42,698 nucleotides of DNA, taken from the NCBI GenBank assembly GCA_964511025.1, contig CAZEDK010000007.1, positions 1 to 42,698 of the forward strand. The letters are read 5' to 3'. The notes below the pieces were generated by a model. It saw only the letters and a program-made list of their open reading frames with translations. It did no database searches and was not told where the DNA came from. This document shows, one piece after another, positions 19,181 through 25,951 of the stretch. This stretch comes from CAZEDK01 sp964511025 (lineage in GTDB: Bacteria > Patescibacteriota > Gracilibacteria > UBA1369 > GWF2-33-10). The position numbers and the translations under genes are program-made. How positions within the stretch are numbered: the first letter of the stretch is position 1; the number at the start of each line of letters is the position of its first letter.

Positions 19181-19669
19181 CTATTTTTTTATACAGTAGT
19201 ATTGAGTAGCTGTACTACCAGCAGATACTGCTGTAGTAGCTTTTTCATCGCTGTAATAATTATCGCCGCTGCCTGCAGTTTCTAAGTAGGCGCATAATGT
19301 GTATCCGACTGTAGCAGTAGAATGTACATACCAAAAATCATTACATGAAGTTTGATTAGGGAAAGTTCTTGTGTCCGGGTCTTCTGGAACCGTTTTGGTG
19401 TCAAAATAATTTTTTATACTATCATTAAGCGTTCCAGTGCCAGTAGTGGATGAGCAGCCATCGGTTGAAGGGTAAGAGCTGTTGTCAGCATAAAATAATT
19501 CTAAAGCGCCCGATATAGATGATAATGAGGTTTTTCTTGCTATATCTCTAGCTCTTCCTGTGCCGCCTGAGATTCTTGGAACTATGGCAACAGCAAGAAT
19601 ACCTATAATTGTTATAACTATAAGCAACTCTATAAGGGTAAAGCCCTTCTTTTTTGTTTTTATGTTCAT
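19181..19669 (-). CDS. Type IV pilin / pseudopilin (prepilin)
   Basis: A 162-aa prepilin with the class III leader KTKKKG-FTLIELLIVI: prepilin peptidase should cut between G9 and F10, and E14 is the Glu5 of the mature pilin needed for assembly. A hydrophobic helix (residues 10-32) anchors it before assembly. Then follows ARDIARKTSLSSISGALELFYADNSSYP, the alpha1 segment typical of GspG/PilA-like pilins, and a globular part with four Cys that could form disulphides, the last near the C terminus (YYCIKK). No pilus ATPase, PilC or peptidase gene is adjacent, so assembly genes must lie elsewhere. It is followed by a strong terminator, so it is probably transcribed alone. Confidence 0.9.
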   Translation of the reverse strand: MNIKTKKKGFTLIELLIVITIIGILAVAIVPRISGGTGRARDIARKTSLSSISGALELFYADNSSYPSTDGCSSTTGTGTLNDSIKNYFDTKTVPEDPDTRTFPNQTSCNDFWYVHSTATVGYTLCAYLETAGSGDNYYSDEKATTAVSAGSTATQYYCIKK

Positions 19670-19748
19670 GTAATTATTTGATTAAATTGTAGAACTCCAA
19701 TTAGTCTATCATAGAGTTTTTTTTAAGTAAAATTTTTTAATTCCAAGT

Positions 19749-20060
19749 TTAATTCCAAGTTTGTCTGTATTTATCTTCCTCATAGTAATCTAATTCTTCC
19801 TCTTCATCATCTTCCTCCTCATCCAAATATTCGTCATCGTTAGCAAGTTCTTCAAGATCATCATCGTTATCCTTATTTGGATCTAGATTGACTTCCAGAT
19901 GTATTACGTCGTCTATATTTTTCATGCCATATAAAATTCTCTTTGCATAATTTTCTGCTTTTTTATGTTCTTCTATCAATTCATTTCTATGATCTTCAAA
20001 AAAGTGAAATTTTGGTTTTTCTTTCGTAGAAATGCCGTGTTTTGATTTTGTTTTTGCCAT
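19749..20060 (-). CDS. Small acidic protein of unknown function (103 aa)
   Basis: I do not recognise a family. The N-terminal half is basic to mixed (MAKTKSKHGISTKEKPKFHFFEDHRNELIEEHKK) and likely helical; the middle contains IDDVIHLEVNLDP; the C-terminal 45 residues are almost all Asp/Glu with a few Tyr, ending YRQTWN. No signal peptide or membrane segment. It lies between the enolase start-to-stop unit and the pilin on the same strand with 68 bases to enolase's stop. The acidic tail suggests binding to a basic partner or to cations, but this is a guess. Its coding nature is supported by the ATG and the highly biased, non-shadow composition. Confidence 0.65.
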   Translation of the reverse strand: MAKTKSKHGISTKEKPKFHFFEDHRNELIEEHKKAENYAKRILYGMKNIDDVIHLEVNLDPNKDNDDDLEELANDDEYLDEEEDDEEEELDYYEEDKYRQTWN

Positions 20061-20128
20061 AAAAAGTATTTATTAAATAAATCCTAATATTTTAGCAAAA
20101 ATTGAATATTTTTAGAAGATGAAATTTT

Positions 20129-21439
20129 TTATTGCTTAGACAGGTTCTTAAAAGCCATGTTGCCTGCATAGACCGCTTTTTCTCCAAGTCTTTCTTCTAT
20201 TCTTAAAAGTTGATTGTATTTTGCAATTCTGTCAGTGCGGCAGAGAGAGCCGGTTTTGATTTGTCCGCATGACATGCCAACAGCGAAATCTGCAATTGTT
20301 GTGTCTTCTGTTTCTCCTGAGCGGTGCGATACAATTGAATTCATATTGTGCTGATTGGCTAACTGCATGGTTTCGATGGTTTCTGTAATTGTTCCGATTT
20401 GATTGAGCTTGATTAATATTGAATTTGCTGCTTTTTTATCTATTCCCATTTGTAATCTTTTTTTATTTGTAACGAAGAGGTCATCTCCAACAAGTTGGAT
20501 TTTTTTGCCAAGTCTTTCTGTTAGCAATTGCCATCCTGCCCAGTCTTCTTCGTGGCAACCATCTTCAATAGATATGATTGGATATTTCTCAATTAATTCT
20601 TGATAAAAATCTACTATTTCAGCGCTTGAAAGTTTTTTGCCATTTATTTCGTATTTACCATCTTTGTAGAATTCAGAAGCAGCGATGTCCATTGCTAATT
20701 TTACTTTATCTTTGTGTCCTGAAGCTGTTATTGCTTCCATTATTGTTCTAAGAGCTTCTTCGTTGCTGTTTAAACGTGGCGCAAAACCACCTTCATCTCC
20801 GACAGAGACTATTAGATTTCTTGATTTTAGAATTTTTTTAAGGTTTTGGAAAATTTCAGCGCCTATTTGTAATGCCTCATGAAAATTGATTGCTCCAACC
20901 GGCATGATCATAAATTCCTGAATTTCAAGCCCGCTGTCAGCATGCATTCCTCCGTTGATTATATTCATCATTGGCGTTGGAAGAAGAGTGCCTGTTGGAC
21001 TGTTTTTTTCTCCTAATTGATATTTTGCAACTTCTTTGACTCTTTCAAATAAATGCATGCCTTCAATTTTTGCGGACAGTCTCATCGCGGCCATTGATAC
21101 AGCCAAAATTCCGTTTGCTCCCAGTCTTCCTTTATTTTCAGTGCCATCCAGTTCCAGCATTTTGTGATCAATTTTTTGTTGTTCAAAAGCATCTAATCCT
21201 ATGATTATCGGAGCAATTATTTTATTAACATTTTCAGCCGCTTTCAGTACACCTTTGCCCATATATCTATTGTTATCATCATCGCGTAATTCTATTGCTT
21301 CATGACTTCCGGTTGATGCTCCGCTTGGGACAATTGCTATTTCAATTTCTCCTTCAACGCTATGCATTTCAACTTCCACCGTTGGGGTTCCGCGTGAATC
21401 AAGGACTTCGCGAGCATGGATTTTTGTGATTTTTGGCAT
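20129..21439 (-). CDS. eno: Enolase (phosphopyruvate hydratase)
   Basis: Catalyses 2-phosphoglycerate to phosphoenolpyruvate in lower glycolysis. The 436-aa protein is full length. It begins KITKIHAREVLDSRGTPTVEVE and has GASTGSHEAIELRD, the substrate-binding loop MNIINGGMHADSGLEIQEFMIMPVG, metal ligands in ISIEDGCHEEDWAGW and LVGDDLFVTN, the catalytic lysine in LIKLNQIGT and the signature SHRSGETEDTTIADFAVG. The C terminus NMAFKNLSKQ is normal for the family. A minus-strand TATAAT stands about 20 bases upstream of the ATG. The last codons contain 15 bases identical to the terminal repeat of the MITE-like element 1 kb away. Confidence 0.98.
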   Translation of the reverse strand: MPKITKIHAREVLDSRGTPTVEVEMHSVEGEIEIAIVPSGASTGSHEAIELRDDDNNRYMGKGVLKAAENVNKIIAPIIIGLDAFEQQKIDHKMLELDGTENKGRLGANGILAVSMAAMRLSAKIEGMHLFERVKEVAKYQLGEKNSPTGTLLPTPMMNIINGGMHADSGLEIQEFMIMPVGAINFHEALQIGAEIFQNLKKILKSRNLIVSVGDEGGFAPRLNSNEEALRTIMEAITASGHKDKVKLAMDIAASEFYKDGKYEINGKKLSSAEIVDFYQELIEKYPIISIEDGCHEEDWAGWQLLTERLGKKIQLVGDDLFVTNKKRLQMGIDKKAANSILIKLNQIGTITETIETMQLANQHNMNSIVSHRSGETEDTTIADFAVGMSCGQIKTGSLCRTDRIAKYNQLLRIEERLGEKAVYAGNMAFKNLSKQ

Positions 21440-21568
21440 GTTTTTTAAAAATGAAATTATAAAAATAATAAAGCATTTTTAATTTTTTCGAAATATGATT
21501 TTGATTTCTTGATTCTGGACATTGGAGCGGTGACGATATAATATGTGATGGCTTTCTAAACTGAATTT

Positions 21569-22126
21569 ATGAAAATAATATACAAAGGCGGATCTAGTTT
21601 CCTTTTCAAAGGTAAAAAGCTTTCTATTGCATTAGACCCTAAAGATAATATAAAAGCTGATATTGAACTTTTTAGTTCAATTATTGATGGTAATGATATG
21701 AGTCTTTCAAAGATTGTAAGCTGGCCTGGTGAGTATGAAATAAATGGTATACCGCTGGTTTCTATCAAAGCAGAGGGTACAGATAAGTTGATTTATAGAT
21801 TTACTATTGATGATTTGAATGTCGTAATTTTGACAGGGGTTAGTGAATCGCTTAATGATGAAATTCTTGAAAAACTTGGCTCCGTTAACGTTTTGCTTCT
21901 GCCTATAAAAGGCACAGAAAACGAATTGAGTGCCAAAAAAGCTCATAGTATATTTGAAGATATTGAGCCGGCGGTGGTAATTCCATTTGATTTTGATCAA
22001 ACAAATTTAAATGAATTTGCAAAAGAATTTGGAGCTATGCCTGTTATGCTTGATGAGTATGAAGTAACTGAATCTTCACTTTCTCCTGATAAATCGGAAT
22101 GTATTGTATTGAATGCGTTTTCGTAG
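21569..22126 (+). CDS. Degenerate metallo-beta-lactamase-fold protein (UlaG-like)
   Basis: The 185-aa protein keeps the scaffold of the UlaG-like MBL-fold hydrolases common in CPR genomes: MKIIYKGGSSFLFKGKKLSIALDP at the N terminus, SWPGEYEINGIPL, LNVVILTGVSE, VNVLLLPIKG and IEPAVVIPFDF. The metal-binding HxHxDH motif expected after the DP strand is absent, and the later His ligands are also missing (IPFDF where active relatives have IP-M-H-Y); only one His remains in the protein. It is therefore probably not a hydrolase and may be a structural or binding remnant. A TATAAT at 21537-21542 could be its -10. The last codons and stop TAG (22124-22126) come from a tRNA-Arg-like fragment. Confidence 0.7.
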   Translation: MKIIYKGGSSFLFKGKKLSIALDPKDNIKADIELFSSIIDGNDMSLSKIVSWPGEYEINGIPLVSIKAEGTDKLIYRFTIDDLNVVILTGVSESLNDEILEKLGSVNVLLLPIKGTENELSAKKAHSIFEDIEPAVVIPFDFDQTNLNEFAKEFGAMPVMLDEYEVTESSLSPDKSECIVLNAFS

Positions 22127-22178
22127 TTCAATGGATACCCGCCTACGCTTGAAGCTACGGACGGGCAGGGAACGACCC
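22117..22178 (+). pseudogene. Broken tRNA-Arg 5' fragment interrupted by a 32-bp hairpin
   Basis: Bases 22117-22137 match positions 1-21 of the intact tRNA-Arg downstream with one mismatch (19 identical in a row), and 22170-22178 match positions 22-30 exactly. The two parts are separated by a clean 32-base insertion (22138-22169). After position 30 the tRNA similarity stops, so no functional tRNA can be made. The fragment supplies the stop codon of the upstream gene. Confidence 0.8.
22138..22169. repeat. REP-like hairpin element, copy 1
   Basis: Imperfect palindrome: CCCG...CGGG outer arms and an inner GCTTGAAGC hairpin, ending CGGGCAGG. It sits precisely inside the tRNA-Arg fragment. A related half-copy is at 36018-36030 and a shorter relative (CCTACGCTGAAGCTTCGG core) at 22271-22296. 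Confidence 0.7.
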
Positions 22179-22198
22179 AACTGATTGATAATAAAAAA

Positions 22199-22273
22199 GC
22201 TTTCGTAGTTCAATGGATAGAACGACCCTCTCCTAAGGGGTAGATACAGGTTCGATTCCTGTCGAGGGCACCA
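22199..22273 (+). tRNA. tRNA-Arg (anticodon CCT)
   Basis: A 75-base cloverleaf: acceptor GCTTTCG/CGAGGGC (three G-U pairs), D stem GTTC/GAAC, anticodon stem ACCCT/GGGGT with loop CTCCTAA giving anticodon CCT (codon AGG), variable loop AGAT, T stem ACAGG/CCTGT with TTCGATT, discriminator A, and an encoded CCA. All arms fold. Confidence 0.95.
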
Positions 22274-22296
22274 TCCTACGCTGAAGCTTCGGATGG
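22271..22296. repeat. REP-like hairpin abutting the tRNA-Arg 3' end
   Basis: CCATCC (22271-22276), which includes the tRNA's encoded CCA, pairs with GGATGG (22291-22296) around a loop containing CGCTGAAGCTTCG. The loop core resembles the hairpin inserted in the upstream tRNA fragment. A second stem ATGG/CCAT followed by TTTT just downstream might end tRNA transcription. Confidence 0.6.
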
Positions 22297-22320
22297 CACG
22301 CCATTTTGGGTTACGCTGTT

Positions 22321-22728
22321 TTATTTGTAGTCAAACCTTACGCTTTGTTTGATGTCTGGGTTTAGGCTTAGTGCGACAGGACATGTGATTGCTGCGTTGT
22401 GTAGAAGTTTCTTCTGATCATTAGTGTATTTGTTGTTTGGCATTTTGAATTCAATGATTACTTCTGATACTTTGCGTGGGCTGTCTTGCATTATTTTTGT
22501 TGTTTCAATTTCTGTTCCTTTTATATCAAAGCCTTCTTTTTCTGCTTTAATGCCCATGATTGTTAACATGCAACTTCCAAGTGAAGAGCATAGCAAATCA
22601 GTCGGCGAAAAAGCCTCTCCCTTACCTTGGTTATCTGTTGGAGCATCTGTTATAAGCTCATTTCCGGATTTTAGATGTTTTGCTTTTGTGCGTAAATCAC
22701 CTTGGTAAACTGTTGTTATTGTTGGCAT
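22321..22728 (-). CDS. OsmC family peroxiredoxin-like protein
   Basis: OsmC/Ohr proteins are small thiol peroxidases that reduce organic or inorganic peroxides in the cytoplasm. This 135-aa protein has the family layout: N-terminal beta strands with YQGDLRTKAKHLKSGNELITDAP, GKGEAFSPTDLLCSSLGSCMLTIMGI carrying the first conserved Cys (C53), and AAITCPVALSL carrying the second (C116). An extra Cys (C47) lies just before. The closest subgroup seems to be OsmC-like rather than Ohr, but this is from motif memory. It starts 7 bases after the stop of the ribbon-helix-helix gene and is very likely in its operon, so its expression probably depends on the promoter at 23039-23066. Confidence 0.9.
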   Translation of the reverse strand: MPTITTVYQGDLRTKAKHLKSGNELITDAPTDNQGKGEAFSPTDLLCSSLGSCMLTIMGIKAEKEGFDIKGTEIETTKIMQDSPRKVSEVIIEFKMPNNKYTNDQKKLLHNAAITCPVALSLNPDIKQSVRFDYK

Positions 22729-22735
22729 ATTAATA

Positions 22736-23011
22736 TTATTTACAGACTTGATTGTGAGTTCCTATGTCTACGAATTTTATAGTTTCTTTATCAAATGGAC
22801 CAATTGCAGGTTCATTTTTAGCTGAATGCAATATGGCAAGCTCTTCTGCTACTGTTAACCCATTTTCAGTAATTTGAGAAAGTTCATTTTTGATTTCTTT
22901 GGTTAAAGTAAGTTTAATGTACGCTGAAATATTAATACCTTTGTATCGGGCTATAGATTGAAGCCTATTTTTAAATTGATTTTCTGCTTTGAAAGATATT
23001 GTTGTCATCAT
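22736..23011 (-). CDS. Ribbon-helix-helix (RelB/CopG-like) DNA-binding protein
   Basis: The 91-aa protein opens TTISFKAENQFKNRLQSIARYKGINISAYIKLTLTKEI, a beta strand plus two helices with the S-A-Y helix-2 cap of ribbon-helix-helix regulators and RelB/DinJ-type antitoxins. The C-terminal half (GLTVAEELAILHSAKNEPA) looks like an antitoxin tail. No toxin gene is next to it; instead the OsmC-like gene follows after 7 bases. An inverted repeat overlapping its -10 box suggests self-repression. It may be an orphan antitoxin or the local repressor of the OsmC operon. The start could be either of two adjacent ATG codons. Confidence 0.75.
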   Translation of the reverse strand: MMTTISFKAENQFKNRLQSIARYKGINISAYIKLTLTKEIKNELSQITENGLTVAEELAILHSAKNEPAIGPFDKETIKFVDIGTHNQVCK

Positions 23012-23021
23012 ACGGAAAACT

Positions 23022-23066
23022 TAGTAATACTTGGTACTATTATAGCGTATTTCTAAAATTATACAA
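23022..23066 (-). promoter_or_regulatory. Promoter and operator of the RHH-OsmC operon
   Basis: On the minus strand TTGTAT (23066-23061) and TATAAT (23044-23039) are spaced by 16 bases. Directly after the -10 lies the inverted repeat TAGTA-n8-TACTA (23039-23022), about 10-28 bases before the ATG, a position where bound protein would block transcription. Confidence 0.6.
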
Positions 23067-23078
23067 AAAGAAAAACAT

Positions 23079-23822
23079 TTAACGATCTCTTAGTTTTGCA
23101 AGTAGTCTTAGAATTTCTATATAAAGCCATACTAGAGTGACCATCAGTCCAAATGCTCCGTACCATTCCATATATTTTGGACTGCGATTTGCGGAGGCGT
23201 TTTCAATAAAATCGAAATCAAGTACAAGATTGAGGGCTGCTATAGTTACAACAACTGCGCTAAATATTATTCCAAATGTACCTCCTTCGTGAATAAAAGG
23301 TATGTAAATATTAAAAAAGCTTAAAATCCAAGTGATGAGATAGATCAAGAATACTGCTCCAGTTGCTGCAACTATTCCTAATTTGAAATTTTCTGTTGCC
23401 TTGATCGCGCCTGATTTGTAAGCGAGAAGTAAACAAAATAAAGTTCCTATTGTGAGAGCAATTGCTTGAATAACTATTCCCGGATACATAGCTTCAAATT
23501 GTGCTGATATACCTCCAATAAAAAGTCCTTCAAGGGCTGCATAAAGTGGAGCAGTTATAGGTGCGGAAGTTTTTTTGAAAACTGTAATAAGCGCAGTGAT
23601 AAATCCTCCAATTCCACCGATTAGCATTAATCCGCTTATTGAAGCTATATCTCCGGTTGAAAGAAAAGTTTTCCAAGTATAGCCAGCTGTTATAAATATT
23701 ATTAATGTAAGTAGCAGCGTTTTGTTTACTGTGCCATTAATTGTCATAACTTCGTTGCTGCCAACACCTACAGTGTCGTGAAATGATTTTTCATTTAATG
23801 CAGGATTTGCTGTTCTTAACAT
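23079..23822 (-). CDS. Bax inhibitor-1/YccA family membrane protein
   Basis: A 247-aa protein with about seven transmembrane helices starting near residue 35 (LLLTLIIFITAGYTW). It belongs to the Bax inhibitor-1/YccA group of pH-sensitive calcium-leak channels by its hydrophobic layout, the N-terminal RTANPALNEKSF (typical of the bacterial Bax1-I subgroup), PLYAALEGLFIGGIS, and the C-terminal AALNLVLDFDFIENA...WYGAFGLMVTLVWLYIEILRLL. The acidic LDFDFIE segment could hold the aspartate pair used in pH sensing. On the minus strand TTCATC (23869-23864) and TATAAA (23847-23842) with a 16-base spacer could be its promoter. It is separated from the upstream aminotransferase-like gene by 95 bases. 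Confidence 0.9.
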   Translation of the reverse strand: MLRTANPALNEKSFHDTVGVGSNEVMTINGTVNKTLLLTLIIFITAGYTWKTFLSTGDIASISGLMLIGGIGGFITALITVFKKTSAPITAPLYAALEGLFIGGISAQFEAMYPGIVIQAIALTIGTLFCLLLAYKSGAIKATENFKLGIVAATGAVFLIYLITWILSFFNIYIPFIHEGGTFGIIFSAVVVTIAALNLVLDFDFIENASANRSPKYMEWYGAFGLMVTLVWLYIEILRLLAKLRDR

Positions 23823-23917
23823 GTGAGTGAAAAGTAAAAAATTTATAAAATTAAAAATTCTTTGATGAATTCTTAAGCGTTATTATCATATAATGATGTT
23901 TTGTCTGTGTCTAGGAA

Positions 23918-25828
23918 TTATGCAGCTGCTGTTTCCAGTATGCCGGTAACGAGGTTGTAATTTTGATTATTCCTTACAAAAATTTCCTTTCCTGGATCGT
24001 AAACAGTGATGAGTTCATTTTGCAAATTATTTAAACTATCCGGTATTGTTTCTCCGTTTAACATTGCTTCCCATGTTGATTTGAGAAAATTGACAAGGTT
24101 ATAAGCATTTTGATGGCTTTCGTCATTTAATTGTTTAGCCTGTTTTTGTTGAGGGTTGGATCGAATGCCTTTGATTGGTACTATTCCTGCTGCGGTACCT
24201 GATAAGAATCCTCCAACTGCTGTTTTAAAATCTTTTTCATAAAGATCTGTTTCCTGTACTTCAAGTTTGCCAAAATATTTACTCTTGGGATCTCCGTTTA
24301 ATATTTTTGCTAATTTGATGATGGCAGCTCTTGTATTTCCAGGTAATGTTCTGTCGTGGTCAACACTTGGAGTTTTGATGATAAATTTTTCTCCTTCTTG
24401 ATAAATCGCAAAGAAATTTGTACCATTGCCTTCTGTAATTCTATTTTTCTCATCTCTATATAACGCTCTGCCTTTTGATGCCAGTGCTTTGTCGGTATGT
24501 GTAGCACCCGGATAGAAGAATCCACCTTTGTTACCTGAGCCTTTTACAGCTCTAATCTCTCTTGCGTTGACTATTTCAACAGGATCTTTGCCCATGTAAT
24601 CAGCGACTACAGCTCCGATGACACTTATCATGACTTTTGGTTTGTCTTCTGTAGCTTTGACTCCAATAACTTCCGCAATGGCATCCGCAAACGGTCTTAC
24701 ATAATATACTCCTTTGCCCGGTTCCGGTATGTATTCTTTGTTTGCATTTACATTGTTTAAAATTGCTTTTCGAATTTGATCTTTTAGGTTTAATTTGTCT
24801 ATTGTTGCCTTTGGTATTGCCAAAATATTTTCCAAAGTCCTTAACATTCTATTCACAGCTTCTTCCAAATTTGGGATTCTTACTTTTCCATCTTTTCCTT
24901 TTACCGCTTTGAGTCCTTCAAATCCTTCAAAAGCGTAGTGTAAAGCTGATGCAAATAGTGCCATATTAACGTCTCCAAATGGTATTTGCCCTGTTTCTGT
25001 TGGCAGTTCAAGTTCTTCTCCGTTGACAAGCATTAAGGCCATCGTTTTTGTTCTGGTTGGACTGAAACTAGTTGGTTGTGTGACAGCTTCTGGGATCTGA
25101 GCTCGAAGTGAATTGATAGCCATTCTAGATTCAGGTGAGAATCCTGCGCTTAATTTTATTTTGAAAGTAGTAGAATCAATTCCTTTTGTTTCTCTCATGA
25201 AAGATGCGTGACTGCCTGGCATGGCTTTTCCATATTTGTCATTTCCTATATGTAGAGTTACTATTGCTCCCATGCTTTCTAGCCATTCTAAGTTATCATA
25301 TAAAATTTTTACATTATCTGCATTAATTTCAATACTTTTTGTTCCTTGTCCTAATGCCAGTGCTACAGCTTCAATAAATTCCTTGTTGCCTTTGAGTCTT
25401 TCTAGTACCAATTGATCAAATTCTCTCATCTGTGCATCATTCATTGTGGTCAAGTTTTTCTCTAACATATACGCAATAACTCTTCGTAACATAGGTACTT
25501 CAGAGCTGAGAGGGCTAGTATTAAGTAATTTTGGGCTCTTGACTTGAATTTCAGATATTATAGCCTTAGAAAGGCGCTGTTCATTTATCAATGATTCCAG
25601 TGATCTTTTTTCCGGTAGCCATTTTTCATCTGTAGATTGATATTTTAAATAAAAAATCTTTGTTTCTTTGTGATCGTTTGTGTATTGATATGTTGTTGCG
25701 CCTTGAGGAGACGATTCTTCTTCGTTTAATTCTACAATTTGATGTGTGAATTCGCCTGTCTCATTTTCTTTAGCTTTTATATTTGCAGATTTCGTTGTAA
25801 ATTCTTCTGACTCAGTTCTTTCAGTCAT
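23918..25828 (-). CDS. Aminotransferase class IV-like protein with long N-terminal extension
   Basis: The C-terminal ~350 residues resemble branched-chain amino acid aminotransferase (PLP fold type IV): ALHYAFEGFEGLKAV (residues ~295-310), YYVRPFADA, the probable PLP lysine K434 in GSGNKGGFFYPG, then TEGNGTNFFAIYQ, TRAAIIKLAKIL and FLSGTAAGIVPIKG, in the same order as IlvE (SHALHYG..FEG, RP, K..GNY, SEG.GEN, TR..v..lA, GTAAEV.PV). The first ~285 residues have no counterpart that I recognise; they contain an acidic, low-complexity start and a helical region (NDAQMREFDQLVLERLKG). Typical family length is 300-360 aa, so this is nearly double. The expected reaction would be transamination of Leu/Ile/Val with 2-oxoglutarate, but the divergence leaves substrate open. 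Confidence 0.7.
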   Translation of the reverse strand: MTERTESEEFTTKSANIKAKENETGEFTHQIVELNEEESSPQGATTYQYTNDHKETKIFYLKYQSTDEKWLPEKRSLESLINEQRLSKAIISEIQVKSPKLLNTSPLSSEVPMLRRVIAYMLEKNLTTMNDAQMREFDQLVLERLKGNKEFIEAVALALGQGTKSIEINADNVKILYDNLEWLESMGAIVTLHIGNDKYGKAMPGSHASFMRETKGIDSTTFKIKLSAGFSPESRMAINSLRAQIPEAVTQPTSFSPTRTKTMALMLVNGEELELPTETGQIPFGDVNMALFASALHYAFEGFEGLKAVKGKDGKVRIPNLEEAVNRMLRTLENILAIPKATIDKLNLKDQIRKAILNNVNANKEYIPEPGKGVYYVRPFADAIAEVIGVKATEDKPKVMISVIGAVVADYMGKDPVEIVNAREIRAVKGSGNKGGFFYPGATHTDKALASKGRALYRDEKNRITEGNGTNFFAIYQEGEKFIIKTPSVDHDRTLPGNTRAAIIKLAKILNGDPKSKYFGKLEVQETDLYEKDFKTAVGGFLSGTAAGIVPIKGIRSNPQQKQAKQLNDESHQNAYNLVNFLKSTWEAMLNGETIPDSLNNLQNELITVYDPGKEIFVRNNQNYNLVTGILETAAA

Positions 25829-25890
25829 ATAATATTAAAAAAGAGGATCTAAGATAATATATTTTTCTGGGTTTTGTCAACCTTATATCC

Positions 25891-25919
25891 TTGACGGTGA
25901 GTTTGTGTTCACCTAAAAT
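25891..25919 (+). promoter_or_regulatory. lexA promoter
   Basis: TTGACG (25891-25896) and TAAAAT (25914-25919) with an exact 17-base spacer. Transcription would start near 25926, giving a leader of about 26 bases before the lexA ATG. Confidence 0.75.
25897..25912. promoter_or_regulatory. Putative LexA operator 1
   Basis: GTGAGTTTGTGTTCAC fills the spacer between the -35 and -10 of lexA. Its GTGA/TCAC arms extend by one further pair (G25896/C25913). It shares GTGAGTnnnnG-Y-TCAC with operator 2 read on the opposite strand. Confidence 0.65.
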
Positions 25920-25935
25920 GTGAGCGTTTACTCAC
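25920..25935. promoter_or_regulatory. Putative LexA operator 2
   Basis: GTGAGCGTTTACTCAC, arms GTGAG/CTCAC, starts right after the -10 and covers the predicted transcription start. On the minus strand it reads GTGAGTAAACGCTCAC, close to operator 1. Confidence 0.65.
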
Positions 25936-25951
25936 CTGTAATTTTTATAAA

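Noticed and set aside
22117..22178. tRNA-Arg copy with an intron
   Set aside because: After the 32-bp hairpin the similarity to tRNA ends at position 30, so no complete tRNA could be spliced.
22736..23011. Complete toxin-antitoxin pair
   Set aside because: Only an antitoxin-like gene is present; the adjacent gene is clearly OsmC and no small toxin frame is found beside it.
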